64,000 nucleotides of DNA from UBA2988 sp965237965 (GCA_965237965.1 CBDEGT010000002.1:124001-188000); one strand, 5' to 3'. Numbered from the stretch's first letter, positions 51,085 through 59,744 are shown. Notes: generated from the sequence alone by a model not told the origin. Made by a program: numbers and translations.

Positions 51085-51242
51085 TAGTTCCTTCAGGCGA
51101 GCCCTCAGCGGCTCTCTCAAAGGTCGCACGCTCTCGTAGCGCACCGTGGAGCGGGAGACACCCATCGCCCTGCACGCCCGACGCTCGGGGAGCCGGTAGG
51201 CCTCCCGCGCCCACCGGACCCCCGCTCTTCGTTGCCTCGGGC

Positions 51243-51509
51243 TCACCATTTTTTTCTGAGTGCTTCCTGCAGGATCGTCTTGTCCAATGACAAATCCGCG
51301 ACCAGCGTCTTCAGCCGCCGGTTCTCCTCCCGGATCACCTTGAGTTCCCGGAGCTCCGACGCACCCAGACCACCGTACCTCTTCCTCCACCGGTAGTACG
51401 TCTGCTCGCTGATCCCCAGCTTCCGGATGATCTCCGCCACAGGTGTACCGACCTCCCCCTGGCGCAGCGCCATCGCAATCTGCTCCTCGCTGAATCTCGT
51501 CTTCCGCAT
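51243..51509 (-). CDS. IS3-type (IS407-like) transposase OrfA
   Basis: 88 residues: MRKTRFSEEQIAMALRQGEV, GTPVAEIIRKLGISEQTYYR (HTH), WRKRYGGLGASELRELKVIR, EENRRLKTLVADLSLDKTIL, QEALRKKW. Overlaps orfB by seven bases at an A7 run (AAAAAAATGG), a plausible frameshift signal for OrfAB. Intact. Confidence 0.92.
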   Translation of the reverse strand: MRKTRFSEEQIAMALRQGEVGTPVAEIIRKLGISEQTYYRWRKRYGGLGASELRELKVIREENRRLKTLVADLSLDKTILQEALRKKW

Positions 51510-51622
51510 CGGGCTCCTCTCCCCCTCTCCGTAGGGCGTCTGCAGGGCCCAAATTACCTCGCCTTTACGTTAGTCGCCCTGGACCAGGTATCGGGGGTTG
51601 GAGCACACCGGCGCGTCCACGC

Positions 51623-51829
51623 TCAACGCTCCGCGCCGTCGCGAGTACCCCCGTTTCGCAGCCACTCGGCAACGGCGGTCGGGTCGAACCTCAGCGCACG
51701 CCCGAGCCTGACGTGCGGCAGCTGCCCCTCACGTGCCAACTCGTAGACCCGAGCCAGAGGGAGTCCGGTCTGCCCTGCTACTTCCTGCGCCTTCAGCAGC
51801 CGCGGTAGAGGTGGTGAGGGGACTTCCAT
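51623..51829 (-). CDS. excisionase-like helix-turn-helix protein (AlpA/MerR-like)
   Basis: 68 residues from ATG 51829: MEVPSPPLPRLLKAQEVAGQ, TGLPLARVYELAREGQLPHV, RLGRALRFDPTAVAEWLRNG. This is the HTH_17 winged-helix pattern (VYELxREGxLPxVRLGRxxRFxxxxVxEWL) of excisionases and phage regulators. An upstream GTG (51874) gives 15 more residues but overlaps the operator repeats. It lies divergent from the HTH gene at 51942, near the tRNA border of the accessory region. Confidence 0.8.
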   Translation of the reverse strand: MEVPSPPLPRLLKAQEVAGQTGLPLARVYELAREGQLPHVRLGRALRFDPTAVAEWLRNGGTRDGAER

Positions 51830-51941
51830 TGGTTTCCAATCTCCCACGTTCGTCCTTGTTCGTTCGTGATTCACGTATTATCATCAAAATGACCGATTCG
51901 TGCACGGCACGCAACCCACCTTCCCCCTGGACACCACGGTG
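51830..51941. promoter_or_regulatory. divergent promoter region with GTTCGT repeats
   Basis: GTTCGT occurs at 51848-51853, 51858-51863 and 51862-51867, a likely operator for one of the two flanking HTH proteins. TATTAT at 51876-51881 could be a plus-strand -10 box. Confidence 0.45.
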
Positions 51942-52631
51942 ATGCCGAGACGCAATCAGAGACAGTGGGACTCGGGACGGGTCGAGATTCACGACCCCAA
52001 TGGAGTGGCGTCGCTACTTCGAGCCGAGATCAAGAAGCGAGAAGTTCTGGACCCCATGAGCAGGGAACAGATGCTGGGTTATCCGAAGGGCCTGCAAACA
52101 GAGATCGTGCAACATGTGGCCGACCAGATCGGGATCTCCCGATCCCTACTTCACCGGCTGCTTGCTGGGAAACGTCCGAGTACAACATGGAGCACGCTGC
52201 GAAGGCTCGAGACTTGGCTGCGAACTCCTGCGAAGGCCGATGCCTTACGCCGATTCGCGCTGACTCCAGGCACACAGCAGAGACGAGAGGAGTACGTGGA
52301 GTACCTGAACCGGGAAATTGAGCGGTTCGAGAAAGACCCCTCAGACGAACATGGTTACATACCCACCGGAGAGATCCAAACGTTGGTGGAATCGCTGTAT
52401 ACCTACGTACGGAACCTGGGGCTCCCCGCTCCTCGAGCTAAGCTGGCCGAATTGAGGACCCTTGATCCGATCATCGGCTGGCCTCGACTACGGCGTGCGC
52501 TTGACAAGCGCACTGCACTGGAGATCGTCAGGGACGGACTTCGACGGGAGCGCCGTCTCGTCAAGCTCGAGGCTCGTCTCCTAACAAGTCGGACCAACAA
52601 GGAAGAACCTAACAGACGACGAACCGGCTAG
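51942..52631 (+). CDS. helix-turn-helix protein of unknown function (229 aa)
   Basis: Likely start ATG 51942 (MPRRNQRQWDSGRVEIHDPN). Residues ~45-95 read LQTEIVQHVADQIGISRSLL, HRLLAGKRPSTTWSTLRRLE, TWLRTP, an XRE-like helix-turn-helix. The C-terminal part (~130-225) is helical and basic (LVESLYTYVRNLGLPAPRAK, LEIVRDGLRRERRLVKLEAR). No catalytic motif recognised. Divergent from the excisionase-like gene, so a repressor or accessory factor of an integrated element is plausible. Confidence 0.65.
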   Translation: MPRRNQRQWDSGRVEIHDPNGVASLLRAEIKKREVLDPMSREQMLGYPKGLQTEIVQHVADQIGISRSLLHRLLAGKRPSTTWSTLRRLETWLRTPAKADALRRFALTPGTQQRREEYVEYLNREIERFEKDPSDEHGYIPTGEIQTLVESLYTYVRNLGLPAPRAKLAELRTLDPIIGWPRLRRALDKRTALEIVRDGLRRERRLVKLEARLLTSRTNKEEPNRRRTG

Positions 52632-52762
52632 GCCGAGGGTCACTCCCATCGTCTTAGCCAGCGTCCCTCGCCGTCGCTCCTCACCCCCGCAGTGACTTCC
52701 CCGGCCCGTGCAACTACACGGCTAGTCTCCCGCTGTCACCCGAGAGGCAACCATGGGGCATG

Positions 52763-52793
52763 AAAAAGGCCCTGACACTAGACGCGTCGGGCC
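52763..52793 (-). terminator. intrinsic terminator downstream of tRNA-Met
   Basis: On the minus strand GGCCCGAC pairs with GTCAGGGCC (one bulged A; 52793-52786 and 52776-52768), followed by TTTTT (complement of 52767-52763). It lies 23 bp after the 3' end of the tRNA gene. Confidence 0.75.
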
Positions 52794-52815
52794 CACAACC
52801 CTTGTGCTGCAACGA

Positions 52816-52889
52816 TGCCGGAGGAGGGACTCGAACCCCCGACACGCGGATTATGATTCCGCTGCTCTAACCAGCTGAGCTACTCCGGC
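52816..52889 (-). tRNA. tRNA-Met (CAT), elongator type
   Basis: Minus strand, 74 nt: acceptor stem GCCGGAG/CTCCGGC, D-arm GCTCAGCTGGTTAGAGC, anticodon arm GCGGAATCATAATCCGC with anticodon CAT, variable GTGTC, T-arm GGGGGTTCGAGTCCC(T)C, discriminator A. CCA is not encoded. The loop context ATCATAA and lack of initiator features favour elongator Met; a lysidine-modified tRNA-Ile cannot be fully excluded. No copy of its 3' end was found elsewhere in the window. Confidence 0.93.
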
Positions 52890-53067
52890 GGCGCGTGAAA
52901 CCTGCCCGGAGTCTCTTGGGGGTGTCAACCCTGAACCACCAGGCGCCACGCGGTGCGTGGGCGCGACCGATCGGCCTCGGAGGCGGCGGTGTTATGTTAC
53001 CCGCAGGTTGTCCGCAGGCTCGACGGCGCGATCGCCTCCCGATCCATCAGCCTGGGAGAATGCACCC

Positions 53068-53976
53068 ATGGAGATGGTCTTCATTCCGCTGTCCGTCGTC
53101 GGCGGGCTCGCGCTTCTCACCTCGCTGCGCGTGATGATGGAGTACCAGCGCGGCGTGATCTTCCGCCTGGGCAAGCTGGTCCGTGCGAAAGGGCCTGGCC
53201 TGATCTTCCTGATCCCGTTCGGTATCGAGCGCATGAAGCGCATGGACCTACGCATCGTGGCCCTCGACATCGCGCCACAGGACACGATCACGCGCGACAA
53301 CGTGAGCGTGAAGGTCAACGCGGTGGTCTACTTCAGGGTGATCGATCCGGCCAAGGCCGTGGTCGAGATCGAGGACTACAACTTCGCCACGAGCCAACTC
53401 GCTCAGACCACCCTACGCAGCGTGATCGGGCAATCGGAGCTGGACGAACTGCTCGCCGACCGCGAGAGGATCAACGAGATCCTGCGCCAGATCCTGGACG
53501 AAGGAACCGACGCGTGGGGGATCGAGGTCACCGGGGTGGAGATCAAGGACATCGACCTGCCCACCGAGATGAAGCGCGCAATGGCGCGCCAGGCCGAGGC
53601 CGAGCGCGAGAGGCGCGGCAAGATCATCGCGGCGGAAGGCGAGTACCAGGCATCCACCAAACTGGCCGCGGCCGCGGACGTGCTCGCCAAGCATCCGGCC
53701 GCTCTGCAGCTTCGCTACCTACAGACGGTGGTCGAGATCGCGGCGGAGAACAACTCCACCACCTTGTTTCCGATCCCGATCGAGCTGTTTTCCGGCATCA
53801 TCGAGAAGGCGACAGGAATACCAGCGGGCGGTCTCGCTCCCGTCGCGCGACCGAGCGTGGAAGGCGGACCGCCACAGCTACCGGCCGGTGCGGACCGCGA
53901 CGAGTTGGCCCGTCTGGCCAAGCGAGCGCTCGGATTGGGCCACGCGGAGAGCGGGTCCTCCGAAGGATCGTCGTAG
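53068..53976 (+). CDS. slipin (SPFH/band 7 membrane protein)
   Basis: 302 residues from ATG 53068 (GGGAGA upstream). N-terminal membrane anchor MEMVFIPLSVVGGLALLTSL, SPFH domain (~20-180): EYQRGVIFRLGKLVRAKGPG, LIFLIPFGIERMKRMDLRIV, DNVSVKVNAVVYFRVIDPAK, TTLRSVIGQSELDELLADRE, then coiled coil AMARQAEAERERRGKIIAAE and C-terminal helix LRYLQTVVEIAAENNSTTLF. Oligomeric scaffold of functional membrane microdomains. The usual NfeD partner is not adjacent; a small unknown membrane protein follows. Confidence 0.92.
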   Translation: MEMVFIPLSVVGGLALLTSLRVMMEYQRGVIFRLGKLVRAKGPGLIFLIPFGIERMKRMDLRIVALDIAPQDTITRDNVSVKVNAVVYFRVIDPAKAVVEIEDYNFATSQLAQTTLRSVIGQSELDELLADRERINEILRQILDEGTDAWGIEVTGVEIKDIDLPTEMKRAMARQAEAERERRGKIIAAEGEYQASTKLAAAADVLAKHPAALQLRYLQTVVEIAAENNSTTLFPIPIELFSGIIEKATGIPAGGLAPVARPSVEGGPPQLPAGADRDELARLAKRALGLGHAESGSSEGSS

Positions 53977-53980
53977 CGCG

Positions 53981-54730
53981 GTGACGGAGCCCGGTGGGGA
54001 GCGTCGCTTCGATCGCCAGGAGGCCGAGCTCATCCTGCGCCGTGCGACCGACGGCGAGAGGCACCTCGATGGTCCGGGTGGAGGCCTGACCCTGAACGAG
54101 CTGGCAGCGGCCGCACGCGAAGTGGGGATCGACCCCGCTGCGGTGCGGCGGGCCGCAACGGTCTCGGTGCCCGTGCAGGATCCGGTGGAGCGCCTGCTCG
54201 TGGGCGCGCCGGTGAGTCCGGTGGTGCGTGCGCGCTTTCCCGGGCGGCTCACGACCGAGCGAGCCCGCGCGCTGGGCACCCACCTCGACGAGACGCTGGC
54301 GCGGGCCGGTCGGATCGAGGCGGACGGGGACCAGGTGGTGTGGCGGGAGGAGCACGGCTTCGGGCGCACCGAAGTGACCGCGCGGCCCGACGGCGGGTCC
54401 GTGGAGGTGCGGGCAGCGGCAGAGCGAAAGGGCCACCTCCTGGCCCTGATGCTCACGCTCGCCACCTTGGTCGCGCTTCTGCTGCTTCCTCTCGGGGGCT
54501 TCGGCGGGCTGGCAGCCTTGGCTGGGCCGCTGCTCTCCCTGACGATACCCGTGGCGCTTGTCCTGGTCGGAACCCGCCTGCTCTGGCCCGCGATCCTGAA
54601 GCCGACCATGCTGCGCCTGGAAGCAGCCGTGCTGGCGGTGGGGGCGCTCGTGGAGGAAACCTCGGCCGCCTCCGATCGCGGTCAGGTCAGCGCGAGACAG
54701 CCTGGGTTGGGCCCCCGGTCGCGCTCGTAG
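53981..54730 (+). CDS. hypothetical protein with two membrane helices (249 aa)
   Basis: GTG 53981, four bases after the slipin stop, so co-transcribed. N-terminal soluble domain (residues 1-155): TEPGGERRFDRQEAELILRR, LTLNELAAAAREVGIDPAAV, DPVERLLVGAPVSPVVRARF; then two hydrophobic segments (LLALMLTLATLVALLLLPLG and LAGPLLSLTIPVALVLVGTR). The N-terminal ~60 residues resemble an SHOCT-like/DUF1707-type helical motif (FDRQEAELILRRA...LTLNELAAAAREVGIDP). Its end overlaps the convergent ftsB-like gene by 44 bp. Confidence 0.65.
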   Translation: MTEPGGERRFDRQEAELILRRATDGERHLDGPGGGLTLNELAAAAREVGIDPAAVRRAATVSVPVQDPVERLLVGAPVSPVVRARFPGRLTTERARALGTHLDETLARAGRIEADGDQVVWREEHGFGRTEVTARPDGGSVEVRAAAERKGHLLALMLTLATLVALLLLPLGGFGGLAALAGPLLSLTIPVALVLVGTRLLWPAILKPTMLRLEAAVLAVGALVEETSAASDRGQVSARQPGLGPRSRS

Positions 54731-55049
54731 CTGCACCCCTCGCGCTCGCAAGCGTGTCGGGAACCCCACTGTCGCCCGGCGCGAACCGATACAGAACCTC
54801 TCCGTCGCGGATCAGCCCGTAGCGCTCGCGCGCGATTCGCTCCAGCGTGGTCGAGTCATTCTCCAGCGAGTCGGCGCGGGCGGCGAGGGAGTCGATCTCC
54901 GCCTCGAGCCGTGCGACCTCGACCGCCTCCCCTGCGCTCTCGATGCGGGCACGGCGCACATCGAGCACCGTGTGCTCACCGCCGAACACCGCCCAGTAGC
55001 CTGCGATCAGAAGGGCCCCGGGCAAGAATGCTTTTTTCAGCCAGCCCAC
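54687..55049 (-). CDS. ftsB: FtsB/DivIC-type septum formation initiator
   Basis: 120 residues: one N-terminal membrane helix (WLKKAFLPGALLIAGYWAVF), then coiled coil (RRARIESAGEAVEVARLEAE, IDSLAARADSLENDSTTLER) and the FtsB-typical IARERYGLIRDGEVLYRF. Small bitopic division protein that links FtsL and FtsQ. Its ATG overlaps the eno stop by 13 bp; eno-ftsB is a widespread pairing, which supports the call. C-terminal ~30 residues are disordered. Confidence 0.88.
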   Translation of the reverse strand: MGWLKKAFLPGALLIAGYWAVFGGEHTVLDVRRARIESAGEAVEVARLEAEIDSLAARADSLENDSTTLERIARERYGLIRDGEVLYRFAPGDSGVPDTLASARGAATSATGGPTQAVSR

Positions 55050-56317
55050 AGCGCTTTCCCCGGATAGCTCGCCTGCGCGCCCAGCTCCTCCTCGATCCGC
55101 AGGAGCTGGTTGTACTTCGCCACCCGGTCGGTCCGGCTGGCGCTCCCCGTCTTGATCTGTCCCGCCGCGGTGGCCACTGCCAGGTCGGCGATGAACGTAT
55201 CCTCGGTCTCGCCCGAACGGTGCGAAACGACCGAGCGATAACCGGCGTCACGGGCCAGCCGCATCGCTTCCAGTGTCTCGCTGAGGGTTCCGATCTGGTT
55301 CACCTTGATCAAGATCGCGTTCGCGATTCCCTCGTCGATGCCGCGCTCGAGCCGCTTCGGGTGGGTCACGAACAGGTCGTCCCCAACCAGCTGTACCTGG
55401 TCCCCGAGCCGGTCGGTGAGGGCCTTCCATCCGCCCCAATCGTTCTCCTCGAGCGGGTCCTCGAGTGAGCGGATCGGATACTTCCTACTCCACTGCTCCC
55501 AGAACTCGATCATGCCGGTCGCGTCCCGTCGCTCGCCGGTGGACCAGCGGAATACGTACTCACCATCCTCGCAGAACTCTGTCGCAGCCGCATCAATCGC
55601 GAGCACCACATCCTCTCCGGGACGGTATCCGGCGCGTTCGATGGCCGTCAGCACGACCTCGACCGCCTCCTCGTTGCTAGCCAGGTCGGGGGCGAATCCG
55701 CCCTCGTCCCCCACCGCCGTGTTCTTCCCCCCGTCCGAAAGAACCTTCTTGAGTGCATGGAAGATCTCCACACCGCAGCGGAGTCCCTCGTGGAAGCTGT
55801 CGAAGCCGAGCGGCATCACCATGAACTCCTGAATGTCGACGTTGTTGGGCGCGTGCGCTCCGCCGTTCAGGATGTTCATCATCGGTACCGGGAGAACGCG
55901 GCTATCGTCCGAGCTCAGGTACCTCCAAAGGGGGATCCGATCTTCGTTGGCAGCGGCTCGCGCTACGGCCATCGACACCGCCAGAATCGCGTTCGCGCCG
56001 AGCTTGCGCTTGTTGGGCGTCCCGTCCAGATCGATCAACGCCCTGTCCACGTCCAGTTGCTCACGCGCGTCGAAACCACGGATCGCGTCCCGGATCGGCC
56101 CGCCTACATGCTCGACCGCCGTGCGGACACCCTTACCGGCGAAGCGGCACACGTCCCCGTCGCGCAGCTCCACCGCCTCGTGCGCTCCGGTGGAAGCACC
56201 GCTCGGAACTGCGGCACGTCCGCGCACGCCGCTCTCCAGAATCACCTCGGCCTCGACCGTCGGGTCGCCCCTCGAGTCGAGGATCTCACGTCCGCGCACG
56301 TCCACGATCGCCGACAC
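55037..56317 (-). CDS. eno: enolase
   Basis: 426 residues, normal length; converts 2-phosphoglycerate to phosphoenolpyruvate. N-terminal ARGREILDSRGDPTVEAEV-type start (VDVRGREILDSRGDPTVEAE), VPSGASTGAHEAVELRDGD, NILNGGAHAPNNVDIQEFMV, catalytic Glu in GDEGGFAPDL, Mg ligands in LAIDAAATEF, RSLEDPLEEND and QLVGDDLFVTHPKRL, Lys in ANAILIKVNQIGTLSETLEA, SHRSGETEDTFIADLAVATA. ATG 56317. 46 bp after plsC. Confidence 0.96.
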   Translation of the reverse strand: MSAIVDVRGREILDSRGDPTVEAEVILESGVRGRAAVPSGASTGAHEAVELRDGDVCRFAGKGVRTAVEHVGGPIRDAIRGFDAREQLDVDRALIDLDGTPNKRKLGANAILAVSMAVARAAANEDRIPLWRYLSSDDSRVLPVPMMNILNGGAHAPNNVDIQEFMVMPLGFDSFHEGLRCGVEIFHALKKVLSDGGKNTAVGDEGGFAPDLASNEEAVEVVLTAIERAGYRPGEDVVLAIDAAATEFCEDGEYVFRWSTGERRDATGMIEFWEQWSRKYPIRSLEDPLEENDWGGWKALTDRLGDQVQLVGDDLFVTHPKRLERGIDEGIANAILIKVNQIGTLSETLEAMRLARDAGYRSVVSHRSGETEDTFIADLAVATAAGQIKTGSASRTDRVAKYNQLLRIEEELGAQASYPGKALWAG

Positions 56318-56363
56318 ATCGTCTCCTTTTCGATGTACGCCTCGTACCCCATAACCGCCCGGT

Positions 56364-57107
56364 TCATCGCAGCGGCGGCGCGACCGGTCCCTCGCCTCCG
56401 CGCAGCTCGGCGATCGCCGTTCGACTCCGACGCGCCAACTCGTCTCGATCCCCGTGGCCGAGCTCGGCGATCGGAATCGGATCGCCGAACACGACCCGCA
56501 GCGGCCCGCTGCGGATTCTCCAGTCGCCCTTGGACATGATCTTCCGCCCTCCGATCACGGCCACCGGAATGACGGGGGCGCCCAGCTGGAGCGCGAGCAC
56601 GAACGCGCCCTTCTTGAACGGCAGCAAGCTGCCATCCTTCGACCGTGTGCCCTCGGGGAACACGACCATAAGAAGATCGTCCCCGCTGTCACTCATCGCA
56701 CGAGCCCGCGCGAGCGACTGGACGGCAGATTGTCGGTTCTGGCGGTCCACCGAGATGTGCCGGCAACTGCGCCACGCGCGCCCCCAGATGGGGACTTTCT
56801 CGAGCTCCTTCTTGATCACGAAGCGATACTCGAGCGGCAGGTGTCCAGAAAGCGCGAACACGTCGAACCACGACTCGTGGTTCGCGACCAGCATCCTCGG
56901 ACCCTCACCGGCCAGCCGCTCCTCACCCTCGATGCGCACGTCCACGCCCGCCGCCCACAGGAACGCGCGCGCGGACCAACGAGGGTTCCTGTAACAGTAG
57001 CGCCTGAGGGCGCGCTTCCTGCCGAGCAGGTCCGCGAGCACGATCTGTGCGGCCAGTACCGCGGTCACCGGCAGACCGATCAGCGCGACCCAAAGGCTAC
57101 GGATCAC
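56364..57107 (-). CDS. plsC: 1-acyl-sn-glycerol-3-phosphate acyltransferase
   Basis: 247 residues. N-terminal membrane helix (IRSLWVALIGLPVTAVLAAQ), acyltransferase box I MLVANHESWFDVFALSGHLP (NHxSxxD), box II YRFVIKKELEKVPIWGRAWR, box III LLMVVFPEGTRSKDGSLLPF (FPEGTRS), box IV GAFVLALQLGAPVIPVAVIG. Forms phosphatidic acid from lysophosphatidate at the inner membrane. Its start overlaps the thiL end by 11 bp. Confidence 0.92.
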   Translation of the reverse strand: MIRSLWVALIGLPVTAVLAAQIVLADLLGRKRALRRYCYRNPRWSARAFLWAAGVDVRIEGEERLAGEGPRMLVANHESWFDVFALSGHLPLEYRFVIKKELEKVPIWGRAWRSCRHISVDRQNRQSAVQSLARARAMSDSGDDLLMVVFPEGTRSKDGSLLPFKKGAFVLALQLGAPVIPVAVIGGRKIMSKGDWRIRSGPLRVVFGDPIPIAELGHGDRDELARRSRTAIAELRGGEGPVAPPLR

Positions 57108-58161
57108 CCTCGTCCCGCGCGAAGTGCGTGAATCCGCCGTCGAGCGGGACCGCGTCCGAGCCGTCCGCCGGCTCGAGCGCGACCCCTTCCCCCGTGGTCA
57201 GCGCCCCCACTCGCGTGAGCGGGACGCCGAAACGCGCCACGAAATCCCCGACCAGCCCATCGAGTGCACCCGGCTCGACCGCGAGGCACAGCTCGTAATC
57301 CTCACCGCCCGCGAGGGCAACCCGGAGCGCCTGCTCGTGATCGCCGACGACCTCGATCACCCCCTCGGCGAGCGGGATCGCCGTCGCCGACAGGAGCGCC
57401 CGACACCCCGAGGCGGCCGCGATGTGCCCCGCGTCACCCGCCAACCCATCGGAGAGGTCCACCAGGGCGCGCACCGCTCCGGTGTCCGCGAGCCAGCACG
57501 CCTCGGCCACGCGCGGAGCGGGGTGAGCGAACGCGCGACGCAGGGTTTCCGTGGGCTCGTTCCCGGTCTCCCACGTGAGCACCGCGGTGCCGGCCGCGCC
57601 CAGCCGACCGGTCACCCAGAGCTCGTCGCCGGCGCGACCGCCATCGCGCAGCACGGCGCGCGGGGCGCGGCCCAGTGCGACCACGTCGATCACGAGCGGT
57701 CCCGGAGAAGCGGTGAGGTCACCCCCAACCAGAGATGCCCCTACGCTCCCGGCGGCCGCTGCCGCGCCGCGCGCCAGAGCCTTTGCCATCTCGCCGCGCG
57801 CGTCCGCCACGGGCAACGCGAGCGCGAGCAGTACGACGACAGGCTCGGCGGCCACCGCTGCCAGGTCGCTCAACGCCGCTGCCGTCGCGCGCCATCCGAT
57901 CTCCTCGGGCGTCAGCCAGGAGCGGCGGAAGTGCACTCCCTCCACGCTCATGTCCACCGTCACGGCCCAAGGCTCCGCGGTGGGCTCGAGCACAGCACAG
58001 TCGTCGCCGGGACCGACCAGCACGCCGCTCCCCGAGCCACCCTCGGAATCGGGCGCAGGCTCCGGCACGGCGGCGAGCAGGGCGCGGACGAGGTCGAACT
58101 CCTTCCCGGCGCCCAGCTGCACGCGCGGACGGAACCGACGAAGGGGTTGGCGCGCGACCAT
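57097..58161 (-). CDS. thiL: thiamine-monophosphate kinase
   Basis: 354 residues from ATG 58161, directly after the nnr stop (58164). N-terminal GKEFDLVRALLAAVPEPAPD, metal/ATP motif VGPGDDCAVLEPTAEPWAVT, VDMSVEGVHFRRSWLTPEEI, GWRATAAALSDLAAVAAEPV, GASLVGGDLTASPGPLVIDV, VDLSDGLAGDAGHIAAASGC, LAGGEDYELCLAVEPGAL. Phosphorylates thiamine monophosphate to the diphosphate coenzyme. AIRS-like fold with all glycine-rich motifs. Confidence 0.93.
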   Translation of the reverse strand: MVARQPLRRFRPRVQLGAGKEFDLVRALLAAVPEPAPDSEGGSGSGVLVGPGDDCAVLEPTAEPWAVTVDMSVEGVHFRRSWLTPEEIGWRATAAALSDLAAVAAEPVVVLLALALPVADARGEMAKALARGAAAAAGSVGASLVGGDLTASPGPLVIDVVALGRAPRAVLRDGGRAGDELWVTGRLGAAGTAVLTWETGNEPTETLRRAFAHPAPRVAEACWLADTGAVRALVDLSDGLAGDAGHIAAASGCRALLSATAIPLAEGVIEVVGDHEQALRVALAGGEDYELCLAVEPGALDGLVGDFVARFGVPLTRVGALTTGEGVALEPADGSDAVPLDGGFTHFARDEGDP

Positions 58162-58163
58162 GT

Positions 58164-59744
58164 TCAGCGGGCGGCGTCCAGGTCGAGGATCACGCACCCC
58201 AGTTCCAGCTCGCTCTCACCCGGTCCGGGTTCGGCGAGCGCATCGTGCAGGTGGGAGACCACGTCCACCGGCAGAATTCCCTCCCCCCTCCCGGCGCGCA
58301 CCGCCGCCCGACCCGAGCCATGCAGCGCGAGCGCGCCTGCCACGTGCGGCGTCAGCCCGCGCGCGAGCAGAGCGCCGGCCGTTCCCGTGAGCACGTCGCC
58401 CATTCCGCCGGTGGCGAGATCGGAGGTGCCGACGGAATCCACGAGAGCTGGCGCCCCCGGAGCGGCCACCAGCGACGGGAGACCCTTGAGGATCACGGCA
58501 CAGCCGAGGTCCTCCGCAGTCGCCCGCGCGACCTCGACTCGGCGCTCGCGGATCTCGTCGCGGCCGTAACGGGAGATGCGCTCCATCTCGCCCGCGTGCG
58601 GAGTGACCAGGCACGGTCTGTCCGCCGCGACGCGCGCCAACGCGCGGGGGCGTTCCGTACCGAGCAGAGTGAGGGCATCCGCATCGAGCACCAGCGGCTG
58701 CGCACCCGCGTCGAGCACGGCGGCGAGCACCCGCTCGCCCCGCGCGTCCGTGCCGATGCCGGGGCCCACGGCAACCGCGTCTGCCGCCGCCGCACGGTCG
58801 GCGAGAGCGGTGGTGTCGGAAGCGTCCACGAAGATGGCTTCCGGGGCTGCGGACTGTAGCACCACGCGGTTCTCGGCCGCGGAAGCGACGTGTACGAGCC
58901 CCGCGCCCGCGCGCAACGCCGCGCGCGCGGCAAGCACCGCCGCGCCCGCCATCCCCGGGCGGCCCGCAACCACGAGGACGGTGCCCACCTTGTACTTGTG
59001 CGTCTCCGGATCCCGTCTCGGCCGGGTGGTGGCAGCCCAGGAAGGAGTGATGAGCGAGGCACCGAAGCGACCGTGGGGAATGGGTGGGAACCCGATCTCC
59101 ACAGCGATCAGCCGACCACGAAGGGTTCGTCCCTCGCCGACGAGCGTGCCGAGCTTGGGCCAACCGAACGCCAGCGTGACGTCGGCCCGCACCGCGGCGC
59201 CTGAGGTCACGCCGGTCGCGGCGTCCACCCCCGATGGAACGTCCATCGCCACGACAGCTCCGCGCGCACCGTTGACCGCGTCGATCGCCCGTGCCTGCCG
59301 TTCGCGCGGGGCACCGCGCGCACCCGTGCCGAGGATCCCGTCGAGGACGACGTCGGCTTTGGCAAGAAGCTCCGACACCCCGTCGCGCTCATTCGAGTGG
59401 TCTGCGTCGTCGCGCAACGTGTGCACGTTCCAGTCGTGCAGCAGCGGATCGGCCGGCGCACGGTCCGCGGCGATCACGGCCCGCACCGACCGGCCCCAGG
59501 CTGCGAGCGTACGCAACGCCACCAGCGCGTCACCCCCGTTGTTGCCGCCGCCCACCATCGCGACGATCTCGCCCCTCGGATAGAGCCGGTGCACGACCTC
59601 GGCGGCGGCGCGGCCCGCACTCTCCATCAGGACGAGCTCGGGGACTCCCAGGTCGACAACAGCGTGGCGATCGAGCGCGGCCGACTCCTCTCCCGTGGCG
59701 ACGGGGACGAGCCCGCGGGCGAAGGGCCGGACCCGAACGATCAC
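58164..59744 (-). CDS. nnr: bifunctional NAD(P)H-hydrate epimerase / ADP-dependent dehydratase
   Basis: 526 residues, GTG start at 59744. N-terminal YjeF_N epimerase domain (~15-220): VPELVLMESAGRAAAEVVHR, IVAMVGGGNNGGDALVALRT, DVVLDGILGTGARGAPRERQ, AMDVPSGVDAATGVTSGAAV. C-terminal YjeF/carbohydrate-kinase-like dehydratase (~230-515): VGTVLVVAGRPGMAGAAVLA, AVGPGIGTDARGERVLAAVL, DRPCLVTPHAGEMERISRYG, GTSDLATGGMGDVLTGTAGA. Repairs damaged NAD(P)HX. The last ~25 residues (LELGCVILDLDAAR) form an extra tail. Confidence 0.93.
   Translation of the reverse strand: MIVRVRPFARGLVPVATGEESAALDRHAVVDLGVPELVLMESAGRAAAEVVHRLYPRGEIVAMVGGGNNGGDALVALRTLAAWGRSVRAVIAADRAPADPLLHDWNVHTLRDDADHSNERDGVSELLAKADVVLDGILGTGARGAPRERQARAIDAVNGARGAVVAMDVPSGVDAATGVTSGAAVRADVTLAFGWPKLGTLVGEGRTLRGRLIAVEIGFPPIPHGRFGASLITPSWAATTRPRRDPETHKYKVGTVLVVAGRPGMAGAAVLAARAALRAGAGLVHVASAAENRVVLQSAAPEAIFVDASDTTALADRAAAADAVAVGPGIGTDARGERVLAAVLDAGAQPLVLDADALTLLGTERPRALARVAADRPCLVTPHAGEMERISRYGRDEIRERRVEVARATAEDLGCAVILKGLPSLVAAPGAPALVDSVGTSDLATGGMGDVLTGTAGALLARGLTPHVAGALALHGSGRAAVRAGRGEGILPVDVVSHLHDALAEPGPGESELELGCVILDLDAAR

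Larger units (their letters stand above)
49558..51249 (-). pseudogene. IS3-type (IS407-like) transposase OrfB, split by an IS5-type element (reconstructable)
   Basis: Piece 1 (51249-51085): MVSPRQRRAGVRWAREAYRL, PERRACRAMGVSRSTVRYES, ending RLKEL. Piece 2 (50268-49558): AAVRVSYGYRRLHIMLRREG, WAMDFVHDTLSNGRTVRVLT (D1), VISVDNGTEFTSRALDHWAY (D2), NPFIEAFNGSLRRECLSQHW (E), end RLGFSKLSQP. Joining them with one TA target copy gives 291 residues in frame, so the gene was intact before the IS5 insertion. Confidence 0.87.
49560..51575 (-). mobile_element. IS3-type element, IS407-like (group III), split by IS5-type element
   Basis: OrfA (51243-51509) and split orfB (49558-51249) on the minus strand. 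The outer ends are not certain: the orfB stop abuts the IS256 group II terminus, so the left end may be lost. Upstream of orfA, 51530-51575 holds GCAGGGCCCAAATTACCTCG without an obvious partner. Confidence 0.6.

Noticed and set aside
57124..59583. Several long plus-strand frames opposite thiL and nnr
   Set aside because: Typical antisense frames of GC-rich genes; thiL and nnr motifs on the minus strand are unambiguous.
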